Part shown: piece by piece, positions 17,392 to 26,273 of the stretch | Layout of the letters: every line of letters begins with the position of its first letter | Numbering within the stretch: position 1 is the first letter of the stretch | Source of the DNA: an uncultured Eubacteriales bacterium | GTDB lineage: Bacteria; Bacillota; Clostridia; Lachnospirales; Lachnospiraceae | Length of the DNA stretch: 40,285 nucleotides | Reading direction: 5' to 3' | Assembly: GCA_900539455.1 (NCBI GenBank) | Contig: UQCD01000020.1 | Location: forward strand, 1 to 40,285 | The notes under the pieces: generated by a model | What the model was told of the DNA's origin: nothing | What the model saw: only the letters and a program-made list of their open reading frames with translations | Database searches by the model: none | Program-made: the position numbers and the translations under genes

Positions 17392-19968
17392 ATGAAACAG
17401 TTTAATGTTACAGGAATGAGCTGTGCAGCTTGCAGCAGCCGTGTGGAAAAGGCTGTATCAAAGGTTCCGGGAGTAACCTCCTGCTCAGTTAGTCTGCTTA
17501 CGAATTCTATGGGCATTGAAGGAACTGTAGAGGATGATAAAATTATTGCTGCTGTAGAGGCAGCAGGCTATGGTGCGTCCGTAAAGGGTGCAAACAATAG
17601 TGCTCAGAGTGCAAAAGCCGAAAAAATGGAGGACGGACTAAAGGATAAGGAAACACCAGCACTTAAAAGAAGGCTTTGGTGGTCCTTAGGCTTTTTAATT
17701 GTGTTAATGTATTTCTCAATGGGGCATATGATGTGGAACTGGCCCTTGCCAAAGTTCTATGAAAACAACCATATTGCAATGGGACTTACACAGCTATTAT
17801 TATCAATAGCAATAATGATAATTAACCAGAAGTTTTTCATATCAGGCTTTAAGAGCCTGCTTCATGGAGCACCTAATATGGATACGCTGGTGGCATTAGG
17901 TTCAGCAGCAGCCTTTGGTTACAGCACCTTTGCATTGTTTGCAATGACCTCAGCACAGCTTGCTGGTGACAATGATGCAGTTATGAAATATATGATGGAG
18001 TTTTACTTTGAGTCAGCAGCTATGATTCTTACACTTATTACAGTAGGAAAAATGCTTGAGGCTCGTTCAAAGGGCAGAACTACAGATGCTTTAAAAAGTC
18101 TTATGAAGCTTGCACCAAAAACTGCAAACATATTGAGAGATAATGAAGAAATAACAGTATCCATAGAGCAGGTTAAAATCGGTGATGTTTTTATAGTAAG
18201 ACCGGGAGAAAATATACCTGTTGATGGTGTAGTGCTGGAAGGTCATAGTGCCATTGACGAATCTGCACTTACAGGAGAGAGTATACCTGCAGATAAAGAG
18301 GCAGGAGATACAGTTTCAGCGGCAACAATTAATCAATCGGGCTTACTCAAGTGTGAAGCAACCAGAGTTGGTGAGGATACAACACTTTCACAGATTATTC
18401 AAATGGTTAGTGATGCGGCAGCAACAAAAGCACCTATTGCAAAAATTGCTGACAAGGTATCGGGAATATTCGTGCCGGCAGTAATTACCATTGCAGTAAT
18501 AACAACTATAGTATGGCTTATTTTAGGCAAAGACTTTGGCTATGCTATTGCCAGAGGCATTTCCGTATTAGTTATAAGCTGTCCTTGTGCCTTAGGATTA
18601 GCTACACCTGTAGCCATTATGGTAGGTAACGGAAAAGGTGCAAAAAATGGTATCTTATTTAAAAGTGCAGTTTCCTTGGAGGAGGCTGGTAAGGTGCAGA
18701 TAGTTGCTTTAGATAAAACAGGAACTATTACAAAGGGTATGCCAAAGGTTACAGATATTTGTCCAATAGGTAATATAACAAGTGAAGAATTAATGAAGGT
18801 TGCATATAGTCTTGAAAAAAATAGTGAACACCCTCTTGCCAATGCTATATTAGATAAGGCAAAGGAGGATAATATAAATTCATATGAAGTAAATGAATTT
18901 AAAGCATTGCCAGGAAATGGACTTAGTGCTATGCTAGATAGTGATTTAATAATCGGAGGCAGCTTAAAGTATATTTCCAGTCAGGCAACTGTTAGTAAAG
19001 AAGTACAGGATATGGCTGATAAAATGTCTGAGCAGGGCAAAACACCATTATTATTTGCAAAAGCAGGTAAGCTAATTGGTATTATTGCGGTGGCAGATGT
19101 AATTAAAGAGGACAGTGCAAAGGCTGTTAATGAGCTTAAAAATATGGGCATTAAGGTTGTTATGCTTACTGGTGATAATGAGCGTACTGCAAGGGCTATA
19201 GGCAAAGAGGCAGGCGTTGACCAGGTAATTGCAGGAGTGCTTCCAGACGGAAAAGAGGCTATTATAAAGAAACTTAAAAATGTTGGCAAGGTAGCAATGG
19301 TAGGAGATGGCATTAATGATGCACCAGCACTTACCAGAGCTGATATAGGAATAGCTATAGGTGCAGGTACAGATGTGGCTATTGATGCAGCAGATATTGT
19401 GCTTATGAAAAGCAGACTTTTAGATGTTCCTGCGGCAATAAGATTAAGCAGAGCTTCTCTTAGAAATATACATGAGAATTTGTTCTGGGCATTTTTCTAC
19501 AACACTATAGGAATACCTCTTGCAGCAGGTGTATTTATTCCATTAGGGCTTACCTTAAATCCAATGTTTGGAGCTGCGGCTATGAGCCTTAGTAGCTTCT
19601 GTGTTGTTTCAAATGCACTTCGATTAAATCTTGTAAATATTTATGATGCCAGCCATTACAAAAAAGCAAAGACGATAGTTTTAGATAGTGAGATTAGTCT
19701 AAATGATAATGAAAATGCTAGTTTAGATGAGGACAATTTACAGACTAAAACTATTATAATAAAAGGTATGATGTGTGCTCATTGTGAGGCTGCTGTAAAA
19801 AAGGCTTTAGAAGAATTAACTGGAGTTTCGCAGGCTGTGGTAAGCCATGAAAAAGGAACTGCAGTAGTATCACTTAATAGTTCAGTTAAAGATAAGCTTT
19901 TAAAGAAAACGGTGGAGGCAAAAGGTTACAAGGTTACAAAAATAATGGATATTTACAATAAGGAATAA
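17392..19968 (+). CDS. copA: Copper-transporting P1B-type ATPase CopA
   Basis: 858 residues. The ATG at 17392 follows GGAAGGAGG; the open frame further upstream has no support. N-terminal HMA domain with GMSCAAC (C11, C14). Membrane CPC motif at 397-399, phosphorylation site DKTGT with D441, the P1B HP motif SEHPLAN, and the hinge GDGINDAP at 638-645. TGES marks the actuator domain. Unusually, a second HMA domain is placed at the extreme C-terminus (GMMCAHC, C795/C798) instead of as an N-terminal tandem. Exports Cu(I) from the cytoplasm. Same operon as the HMA protein behind the CsoR-type operator. Confidence 0.95.
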   Translation: MKQFNVTGMSCAACSSRVEKAVSKVPGVTSCSVSLLTNSMGIEGTVEDDKIIAAVEAAGYGASVKGANNSAQSAKAEKMEDGLKDKETPALKRRLWWSLGFLIVLMYFSMGHMMWNWPLPKFYENNHIAMGLTQLLLSIAIMIINQKFFISGFKSLLHGAPNMDTLVALGSAAAFGYSTFALFAMTSAQLAGDNDAVMKYMMEFYFESAAMILTLITVGKMLEARSKGRTTDALKSLMKLAPKTANILRDNEEITVSIEQVKIGDVFIVRPGENIPVDGVVLEGHSAIDESALTGESIPADKEAGDTVSAATINQSGLLKCEATRVGEDTTLSQIIQMVSDAAATKAPIAKIADKVSGIFVPAVITIAVITTIVWLILGKDFGYAIARGISVLVISCPCALGLATPVAIMVGNGKGAKNGILFKSAVSLEEAGKVQIVALDKTGTITKGMPKVTDICPIGNITSEELMKVAYSLEKNSEHPLANAILDKAKEDNINSYEVNEFKALPGNGLSAMLDSDLIIGGSLKYISSQATVSKEVQDMADKMSEQGKTPLLFAKAGKLIGIIAVADVIKEDSAKAVNELKNMGIKVVMLTGDNERTARAIGKEAGVDQVIAGVLPDGKEAIIKKLKNVGKVAMVGDGINDAPALTRADIGIAIGAGTDVAIDAADIVLMKSRLLDVPAAIRLSRASLRNIHENLFWAFFYNTIGIPLAAGVFIPLGLTLNPMFGAAAMSLSSFCVVSNALRLNLVNIYDASHYKKAKTIVLDSEISLNDNENASLDEDNLQTKTIIIKGMMCAHCEAAVKKALEELTGVSQAVVSHEKGTAVVSLNSSVKDKLLKKTVEAKGYKVTKIMDIYNKE

Positions 19969-20021
19969 AAAATATATTGCAAGGATATATTGCAAAATGC
20001 TAGTGTAGTAAGGAGAAAATT

Positions 20022-20840
20022 ATGAGAATCGCTATGGCACAAATGTCTATGACAAACAACATAGATGAAAACTTTGATAGGACTCTTGAATATGTGGAAA
20101 AGGCAAAGGAGGCAGATTTGCTGTTTTTTCCAGAAATACAGCTTACCCCTTTCTTTCCACAATATAAAAAGGAAGAATTAAAGAAAGCTATCGGTTTTGA
20201 AAAAGAGGAGCTAAGTTTATCTATTGACGGAATAAAGGTAAATATGCTTAGGGATTTGTGCAAGGATTTTGGTCTTTGGATGTCACCAAATATTTATATC
20301 AAAGAAGACGACAAGTTTTATGATATGTCCTTAATGATTGATGATAATGGGGAAATTATAGATACCTCAAAGATGGTTCATATACATCAGGCAGAGAACT
20401 TTTATGAAAAGGATTATTATACACCGTCAGAGGAAGGTTTTATTGTATATAATACTCCTTTTGGAAAAATAGGTGTAGTTATATGCTATGACAGACATTT
20501 TCCAGAAAGCATAAGAACCTGTGCTTTAATGGGAGCAAAGCTTATTATTATTCCAACAGCAAATACAGTTGCAGAGCCGATGGATATGTTTGAATGGGAG
20601 CTGCGTGTTGCTGCATACCAAAATAATGTTTACATAGCTATGTGTAATCGTGTTGGAACAGAGGGAAATATGGAATTTGCCGGAGAATCTATTATTGTAG
20701 ATAGTAATGGTAATGTATTATTTAAGGCTGATAATAATGAGCAGCTTATAATTAAAGAAATAGACCTGGATACAGCAGATACAAGCAGAGAGGAAAGACC
20801 TTTTATAAAGGAATTGTGTCCGGATTTTTATGTAGTATAA
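20022..20840 (+). CDS. Nitrilase-superfamily carbon-nitrogen hydrolase
   Basis: 272 residues with the complete catalytic triad of the superfamily: E38 (FFPEIQ), K117 (DTSKMVHI) and C155 (VICYDRHFPE). The general layout resembles omega-amidase or N-carbamoylputrescine amidase enzymes. The Lys segment (KMVHIHQAENFYEKDYY) departs from the usual RKxHLP, so the exact amide or carbamoyl substrate is open. Cytoplasmic, no signal peptide. AAGGAG lies seven bases before the ATG. It is 53 nt after copA and 90 nt before plsY; no shared function is evident. Confidence 0.85.
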   Translation: MRIAMAQMSMTNNIDENFDRTLEYVEKAKEADLLFFPEIQLTPFFPQYKKEELKKAIGFEKEELSLSIDGIKVNMLRDLCKDFGLWMSPNIYIKEDDKFYDMSLMIDDNGEIIDTSKMVHIHQAENFYEKDYYTPSEEGFIVYNTPFGKIGVVICYDRHFPESIRTCALMGAKLIIIPTANTVAEPMDMFEWELRVAAYQNNVYIAMCNRVGTEGNMEFAGESIIVDSNGNVLFKADNNEQLIIKEIDLDTADTSREERPFIKELCPDFYVV

Positions 20841-20930
20841 TTGTTGGATAAAAAGTGAAATTTATAGAAAAAATAAATTTTAAAGCTTTAGATGTAATTT
20901 AACATATAGGATAGAAGTGAAAGGTACAAA

Positions 20931-21542
20931 ATGAGAACAATTACTTATATAATCATGGGATATATAATGGGAAGCATATTGTTTGCACAGGTATTTTCCA
21001 AGTTGTTTAATAAGAATATATTGCAGGAAAGCAAGGACGGAAATCCTGGTACTGCCAACGCATTTATGTATGGCGGCTTTTGGTGTGGAGTTTTGACACT
21101 GTTTTTTGAATTGTTCAAGGGTGCAGTTCCTGTTTACTTATATCTAAAAGGTGTAAATATACAAAGCGCAGGCACGGCTGCACTGGCATCTGTTATTGCA
21201 GCACCAGTTATAGGACATATTTATCCTATATTTAATAAATTTCACGGAGGAAAGGGAATTGCAGTCACCTTTGGTGTGCTGTTGGGCTTAGTACCAATAT
21301 GGTCACCAGTAGTATTACTTGCATTTTTCTTTATATTCTTTTCCATAATAGTAAGAGTTAGTCCACATATTCATAGAACTGTAGTTACTTATTGCTGTAC
21401 ATTGGCAGCTATAGTGCTTACAAATCCAATTCGAGGCATAATTGCAGGCGTTGCTATAATCACAGTAATTGTGCTGCACCGTCTATACATTAGCAAGGAA
21501 GAAAAAGAGAAGATAAAAGTAGGACTATTGTGGATGAATTAA
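20931..21542 (+). CDS. plsY: Glycerol-3-phosphate acyltransferase PlsY
   Basis: 203 residues, the size of PlsY. The three conserved cytoplasmic motifs are present: GSILFA near the N-terminus, GNPGTANAF with the following ELFKGAVPVYL, and HIYPIFNKFHGGKGIAVTFGVLLGL. About five hydrophobic helices. It transfers an acyl group from acyl-phosphate to glycerol-3-phosphate, the first step of membrane phospholipid synthesis. The sequence GNPGTANAF is a divergent form of the usual GSGNPGATN. A housekeeping gene with no plsX next to it; the following gene has its own promoter and riboswitch. Confidence 0.88.
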   Translation: MRTITYIIMGYIMGSILFAQVFSKLFNKNILQESKDGNPGTANAFMYGGFWCGVLTLFFELFKGAVPVYLYLKGVNIQSAGTAALASVIAAPVIGHIYPIFNKFHGGKGIAVTFGVLLGLVPIWSPVVLLAFFFIFFSIIVRVSPHIHRTVVTYCCTLAAIVLTNPIRGIIAGVAIITVIVLHRLYISKEEKEKIKVGLLWMN

Positions 21543-21560
21543 AAATTGACAAAAAATCTA

Positions 21561-21590
21561 TTGACATAACAAATGTCCATATGATATTAT
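21561..21590 (+). promoter_or_regulatory. Promoter of the Mn riboswitch / cation ATPase unit
   Basis: TTGACA (21561-21566), 18 bp, TATTAT (21585-21590), ending about 10 nt before the riboswitch. The -35 and spacer contain the inverted repeat GACAT-AACAA-ATGTC (21563-21577), which could be a protein-binding site in addition to RNA control; that is inference. Confidence 0.6.
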
Positions 21591-21600
21591 CTACAGAAAC

Positions 21601-21700
21601 AAAAAGGGAGTAGTTGCATACTTTCAAGTATGTCTTGATATTCGTCATCACATTCGCAAGAATCGGGTATCAAGCAACCCTAAGTTGAACAAGACTTTTT
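21601..21700 (+). ncRNA. yybP-ykoY family manganese riboswitch
   Basis: The motif GGGAGTAG sits at the 5' side. P1 pairs AAAAAG (21601-21606) with CTTTTT (21695-21700). An inner stem pairs GTTGC (21613-21617) with GCAAC (21674-21678). One arm is the hairpin CATACTT/AAGTATG (21617-21632). The other is CTTGATA/TATCAAG (21634-21640 / 21668-21674) carrying TCATCA and an ATTC-GCAA-GAAT tetraloop (21652-21663). This is the layout and loop sequence of RF00080, which senses Mn2+ by docking its two arms. The downstream P-type ATPase is a known class of target. Confidence 0.82.
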
Positions 21701-21734
21701 GTGTACAATTTTTGTACACAAAAAGTCTTTTTTT
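21691..21734 (+). terminator. Riboswitch expression platform: intrinsic terminator
   Basis: A perfect 17-bp stem, 21691-21707 with 21713-21729, loop ATTTT, then seven T (21728-21734). Its 5' arm contains CTTTTT (21695-21700), the same bases that form the 3' strand of riboswitch P1. P1 (metal bound) and the terminator are therefore mutually exclusive, giving an ON switch with Mn2+. Confidence 0.85.
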
Positions 21735-21737
21735 GTA

Positions 21738-21906
21738 CCCGGACTGTCAAGCATCTGTTTCAAAGTTTCATATTCTGTGCTTGCACAAGAATATGAAACT
21801 AGAAACAGATATTTGACATCTAATAACAGCGAGAGGCGAAGCCACGAGCTGTTATTAAATGTCAAATGTAGGAGCAAAAAGCGAAGTCTTTTTGCGGGCT
21901 TGACAG
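21738..21906 (+). other. Multi-stem RNA block between terminator and ATPase gene
   Basis: The 220-nt gap after the terminator is nearly all paired. A closing stem CTGTCAAGC (21744-21752) / GCTTGACAG (21898-21906) encloses three hairpins. The first is nested: ATCTGTTTC/GAAACAGAT (21753-21761 / 21802-21810) around a 12-bp stem (21765-21776 / 21788-21799). The second is a 20-bp stem with one mismatch (21811-21830 / 21848-21867) whose loop holds GGC-GAA-GCC. The third is GCAAAAAG/CTTTTTGC (21874-21895). It may be an inserted miniature element, as its ends are inverted repeats, or a second regulatory RNA. The reading frame through it has no credible start or homology. Confidence 0.6.
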
Positions 21907-21953
21907 AAGAAAGTGACAAGCGGGGTTGTGCTTGCACAGGAAAGGAGATTTCT

Positions 21954-24575
21954 ATGAAGGAAGAATATTTGTTAACCAAAGAGGAATTACTCACAAAATA
22001 CCAAAGTCTGGAGGGACTTACCGATGACAAAGTCGATTTAAAACGAAAAGAATATGGCGAAAATGCGTTAGCAGAGAAGGAACAAAAGAGTATTTTACAA
22101 GTGTTTATGGAGCAGTTTAAGGATTTACTGGTTATTATTCTGATAATAGCTGCTATAATCTCTGCATTGTCAGGTAATGTAGAAAGCACCATAGTTATAC
22201 TTTTTGTTATTGTGTTAAATGGAATTTTGGGAACAGTTCAGTATGTAAAGGCACAAAAATCTTTAGCTTCACTAAAGGAATTATCAGCACCTAAGGCAAA
22301 GGTAATAAGAAATGGAATAAAAAAAGAAATTCCTTCAAAGGACATTGTTCCAGGTGATTTGCTGGTTTTAGAGGCTGGAGATATGGTGGTGGCTGATGGA
22401 AGAATTATAGACTGCTTTTCCCTACAGGTAAACGAAAGCTCTCTTACAGGCGAGTCAGCAAATGTTGAGAAAAAGGCAGGAGTGATAGAGGCACAGGCAG
22501 CATTAGGGGATAGATATAATATGGTCTATTCTGGCAGCCTAGTTACCTATGGAAGAGCCACTGTTTTAGTATGTGCAACAGGTATGAACACAGAAATTGG
22601 CAAAATTGCTTCATTAATGAATGAAACACAAGATAGAAAAACACCATTGCAAGTAAGCTTAGACGATTTTAGCAAAAAGCTGGCAATAGTAATAATTCTT
22701 ATAAGTATTGTGGTTTTCGGGCTTAGAATGTGGCAAAAGGAGAAAATACTAGACTCCTTAATGTTTGCAGTAGCATTAGCAGTAGCAGCTATACCAGAGG
22801 CACTGAGCTCTATTGTAACTATTGTTCAGGCAATGGGGACTAGAAAAATGGCAGCAGATAAAGCTATTATCAAGGATTTAAAGGCAGTAGAAAGCTTAGG
22901 CTGCGTATCAGTAATATGCTCTGATAAAACAGGTACATTAACACAAAATAAAATGACAGTAACGAATATATATGTTGGCAGCAAATGTATAAAGCCAGAG
23001 GAGATAGACATAACAAAAAGTATTCATAGATATTTATTATACATTGCTATTTTAAATAATGATTCCTCAATATGTAAGGGAGATATAGGCGACCCAACGG
23101 AAACATGCCTACTTTCAATGGCTAGAAAAACAGGACTTGTAAAAGCGGGTGCAACAGAGGAAGATATAAGAGGTATGATGCCCAGACTTGAGGAAATACC
23201 ATTTGACTCTGACAGAAAATTAATGAGTACAAAATATCTTGTACATGGAGTACCAACGGTGTTTACAAAAGGGGCAGTAGATGTCTTGTTAGATAGATTA
23301 GAGTATATTGCAACAGAGAAAGGAGTTAGGAAAATTACAAGGGATGATATAGAAAATATAATAAAGCAGAATCAGGGATTTTCAGAAAATGGTTTGAGAG
23401 TGTTGGCATTTGCATATAAGGAATGTGAAAAGGAAACAGTATTAACAGTAGAAAATGAGTGTGGTTATACCTTTGTAGGTCTGGTTGCAATGATTGACCC
23501 ACCAAGAGAGGAGTCTAAGGAGGCAGTAGAGGATGCTATAAATGCTGGAATAAAGCCAGTAATGATAACTGGTGACCATAAGGTTACAGCCTGTGCAATA
23601 GCAAAGCAAATAGGTATATTCAGCGAAGGAGATATGGCATTAACAGGGCAGGAGCTAGATAATCTGACGGATAAGGAATTAGAAGATAAGCTTGAAAGAG
23701 TGTCAGTTTATGCAAGAGTTTCGCCAGAAAATAAAATACGAATTGTAGACGCATGGCAAAGGAAGGGAAAAATTGTTGCAATGACAGGCGATGGTGTTAA
23801 TGATGCTCCAGCCTTAAAAAAGGCGGATATAGGTGTGGCAATGGGGATTACAGGAACGGAGGTTTCAAAGGATGCAGCAGCTATGATTTTAGCTGATGAT
23901 AATTTTGCAACTATTATAAAAGCCGTTTTAAATGGCCGTAATGTTTACCGAAATATTATGAACGCTATTAAGTTTTTACTTTCAGGAAATATGGCAGCCA
24001 TAATAGTAGTGCTATTTTGTTCAATTATGGCATTGCACACACCTTTTGAGCCAGTACATCTGTTATTTATCAATTTATTGACAGACTCCTTACCAGCATT
24101 AGCAATAGGAATGGAGCCTTCGGATAAGCAGCTGTTAAAGAAAAAGCCTAGAAGTCCAAAGGCATCTATATTGTCAAAGGAATTTTGTTTAGGAATAGGG
24201 GGATACGGCGTACTTATCGCAATTATTACACAAGCAGCTTATTATATTGGCTTGAAGGAAAGTCCAATGCTGGCAAGCACAATGGCATTTGCAACACTTA
24301 CCTTAGCAAGATTGTTCCACGGTTTTAACTGTCGTAGTAATTATTCAATCTTCAGAATTAAGTTATTAAGTAACCGTTGGAGTGTGGCAGCATTTTTAGT
24401 AGGAGCAGCATTACTTGCCTTGGTATTATTTGTGCCACCATTACAGGGCTTGTTTATAGTTGCATCACTTAATATAAAACAGGCGTTATTAATTCTTTTA
24501 CTGGCAGTGTTACCAACTATATGTATACAGACAGTAAGGGTAATTAAGGAATTAGTAAACAAGCAGAAAAATTAA
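21954..24575 (+). CDS. P-type (P2A-like) Ca2+/Mn2+-exporting ATPase
   Basis: 873 residues from the ATG at 21954 (AAAGGAG seven bases upstream). Cation-ATPase N-terminus (LLTKYQSLEGLTDDKVDLKR), TGES in the actuator domain, M4 ion-binding motif AAIPEAL, phosphorylation site DKTGT with D324, and hinge TGDGVNDAP (611-619). NLLTDSLPALAIG in M6 is typical of PMCA/PacL-like pumps. PEAL in place of PEGL, together with the Mn2+ riboswitch in the leader, points to manganese export (as for lactococcal YoaB and pneumococcal MgtA), with calcium as the alternative. Monocistronic; converges with a chemoreceptor gene. Confidence 0.9.
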   Translation: MKEEYLLTKEELLTKYQSLEGLTDDKVDLKRKEYGENALAEKEQKSILQVFMEQFKDLLVIILIIAAIISALSGNVESTIVILFVIVLNGILGTVQYVKAQKSLASLKELSAPKAKVIRNGIKKEIPSKDIVPGDLLVLEAGDMVVADGRIIDCFSLQVNESSLTGESANVEKKAGVIEAQAALGDRYNMVYSGSLVTYGRATVLVCATGMNTEIGKIASLMNETQDRKTPLQVSLDDFSKKLAIVIILISIVVFGLRMWQKEKILDSLMFAVALAVAAIPEALSSIVTIVQAMGTRKMAADKAIIKDLKAVESLGCVSVICSDKTGTLTQNKMTVTNIYVGSKCIKPEEIDITKSIHRYLLYIAILNNDSSICKGDIGDPTETCLLSMARKTGLVKAGATEEDIRGMMPRLEEIPFDSDRKLMSTKYLVHGVPTVFTKGAVDVLLDRLEYIATEKGVRKITRDDIENIIKQNQGFSENGLRVLAFAYKECEKETVLTVENECGYTFVGLVAMIDPPREESKEAVEDAINAGIKPVMITGDHKVTACAIAKQIGIFSEGDMALTGQELDNLTDKELEDKLERVSVYARVSPENKIRIVDAWQRKGKIVAMTGDGVNDAPALKKADIGVAMGITGTEVSKDAAAMILADDNFATIIKAVLNGRNVYRNIMNAIKFLLSGNMAAIIVVLFCSIMALHTPFEPVHLLFINLLTDSLPALAIGMEPSDKQLLKKKPRSPKASILSKEFCLGIGGYGVLIAIITQAAYYIGLKESPMLASTMAFATLTLARLFHGFNCRSNYSIFRIKLLSNRWSVAAFLVGAALLALVLFVPPLQGLFIVASLNIKQALLILLLAVLPTICIQTVRVIKELVNKQKN

Positions 24576-24616
24576 GGTGGTTAAGCTGACGATAATTTAA
24601 GAAAAATGTAATTGAG

Positions 24617-24660
24617 AAGTATTATAGTTATTATTATGTATGCTAATAACTATAATACTT
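24617..24660. terminator. Bidirectional hairpin between convergent genes
   Basis: A perfect 17-bp stem, AAGTATTATAGTTATTA (24617-24633) with 24644-24660, 10-nt loop, placed between the ATPase stop and the chemoreceptor stop. It is AU-rich and lacks a strong T-run on either side, so efficiency is uncertain. Confidence 0.6.
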
Positions 24661-24665
24661 ACCAG

Positions 24666-26141
24666 CTACTGATTATACTTATCCAGCTCATTTGTAGAGG
24701 CAACCAGTGAGTCTACTAAATTCTTAGCTTCATTGGTAATGCTCATATTGTTGTTGCTAAGCTCAACAGCCATATCCATACTAGCGGCAACCTCCTCGCT
24801 GGCAGCAGAAAGCTGATTTATACTATCCACAATAGCATTGTTGGACTCTACAATATTTTTAAGCTGACTTTCGGTATTTGTAACACTTTCGTAAAGCTGG
24901 TGGAACATTTTCTCCATTTTAATATAGGTATCCTTTGAGCTGTCTATAAGCTCTTTTTCTTCATCAATAGATTGTACAACAGTTCCAATAGTGCTTTGTG
25001 TTTCAAGGGCATTTGCCTCAAGGACATCTACTATGCTGCTAATTTCATTGGTGAGAGATTGAGTTTCATCAGCAAGATTTCTAATTTCATCAGCAACAAC
25101 AGCAAAGCCGCGTCCTGCCTCGCCAGCTCTTGCACTTTCAATAGAAGCGTTTAAGGATAAAAGATTGGTCTGTTCAGATATGCCGGTAATTTTTTCAGTA
25201 ATCCCCTTAACCTGTACGGCACTTGCTACAAATTGTTCAATGGTGTGCATTGCCTGAGTATTGAGTGAAGAAATATGGTAGGATTTACTATCAAGATTTT
25301 CCACTAGCTTTCTGCCATCAGACACCATATTAAGGGACTCATTTGCAATTTTCTCCATATCAGAAGCATTTGAGTTAGCAGATAAAATCATTTCCTGAAT
25401 GTTGCTGGTCATAACTGTCTGCTGTTCAATGGTAGTAGCATTATCACTATTGCTGTCAGCAACTGCTTTAAGAGTGTCTAAGGCAGAGCTTGTAGCGTCA
25501 TTTAAATTGGAAATAAGTATACCAACCTTGTTGGAATTTTCTTTAACTATATCACTAAGCTTTAAAACATCATAAAGAATATTTTCGGATTTCTCTTTTT
25601 CTGCTTCAATACTCGCAAGCTGTGACTTCTTTAAGGATTTTTCCAAATGGGTTATCCAGGTAAGTGCAAAGCCTGTAACTGCAATAGTAGCAAATTGTAA
25701 AAGTATAGTAGAAAGCTCAATAGAAAGACCTGAAGGCATTGAACCTTTAGTGAAAAATGCAATAATAGAAATAACATTTATTAAGGCGAAAATTCCAGAA
25801 ACTATTCCCATAAAAAGTGTGTCAAAATATAAAACATACATTACGAAAATAGGAAATGCCATAGCAAATACTAAGTCATTTCTTGCATTTAAAAGTGCAA
25901 GTGTATAAACTACCAGATAACCAGAAATGGTTACATATTTAAATGCGTTGCTGTCCTTTTTTATAAAGAACAAAACATAATCGCAAATCAATGCCAGAGC
26001 AGCAAGTCCTGCAATGGTAAGTGCAAAGCCCATAGAAATATTATGCTTTGTACCATCCTGAATATACCCACTAATAATAAAGGCATTAATAATAGTAATA
26101 ATGACTAATATAAAAGAATTAGTCCTTTTTGTGTGATTCAT
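24666..26141 (-). CDS. Methyl-accepting chemotaxis protein with six-helix membrane sensor
   Basis: 491 residues. Six hydrophobic segments fill residues 10-163 (about 10-27, 37-60, 69-86, 89-107, 109-130, 143-163) with short loops and no extracellular domain. A cytoplasmic coiled coil follows without a HAMP domain. The hairpin tip that contacts CheA/CheW is clear: ISEQTNLLSLNASIESARAGEAGRG (321-345). This class senses membrane or internal signals rather than periplasmic ligands; the stimulus is unknown. AGGAGG precedes the ATG. It is divergent from a glycosyltransferase gene, and no other chemotaxis genes are near. Confidence 0.9.
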   Translation of the reverse strand: MNHTKRTNSFILVIITIINAFIISGYIQDGTKHNISMGFALTIAGLAALALICDYVLFFIKKDSNAFKYVTISGYLVVYTLALLNARNDLVFAMAFPIFVMYVLYFDTLFMGIVSGIFALINVISIIAFFTKGSMPSGLSIELSTILLQFATIAVTGFALTWITHLEKSLKKSQLASIEAEKEKSENILYDVLKLSDIVKENSNKVGILISNLNDATSSALDTLKAVADSNSDNATTIEQQTVMTSNIQEMILSANSNASDMEKIANESLNMVSDGRKLVENLDSKSYHISSLNTQAMHTIEQFVASAVQVKGITEKITGISEQTNLLSLNASIESARAGEAGRGFAVVADEIRNLADETQSLTNEISSIVDVLEANALETQSTIGTVVQSIDEEKELIDSSKDTYIKMEKMFHQLYESVTNTESQLKNIVESNNAIVDSINQLSAASEEVAASMDMAVELSNNNMSITNEAKNLVDSLVASTNELDKYNQ

Positions 26142-26273
26142 ATAAATCCTCCTTAGTCACGACACAAAATATTTATGTGTATATTTTACCAAAATACAAT
26201 AAAAATATCAATTAAAATGTGTTATAATGACAGTAGTTGTAAAAGGGTTGAAAAACGAAAAAGGAGGTTTTTT

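Noticed and set aside
21699..21953. N-terminal extension of the cation ATPase to 21699
   Set aside because: It would start inside the riboswitch terminator and read through the hairpin block; the ATG at 21954 has AAAGGAG and fits the family start.
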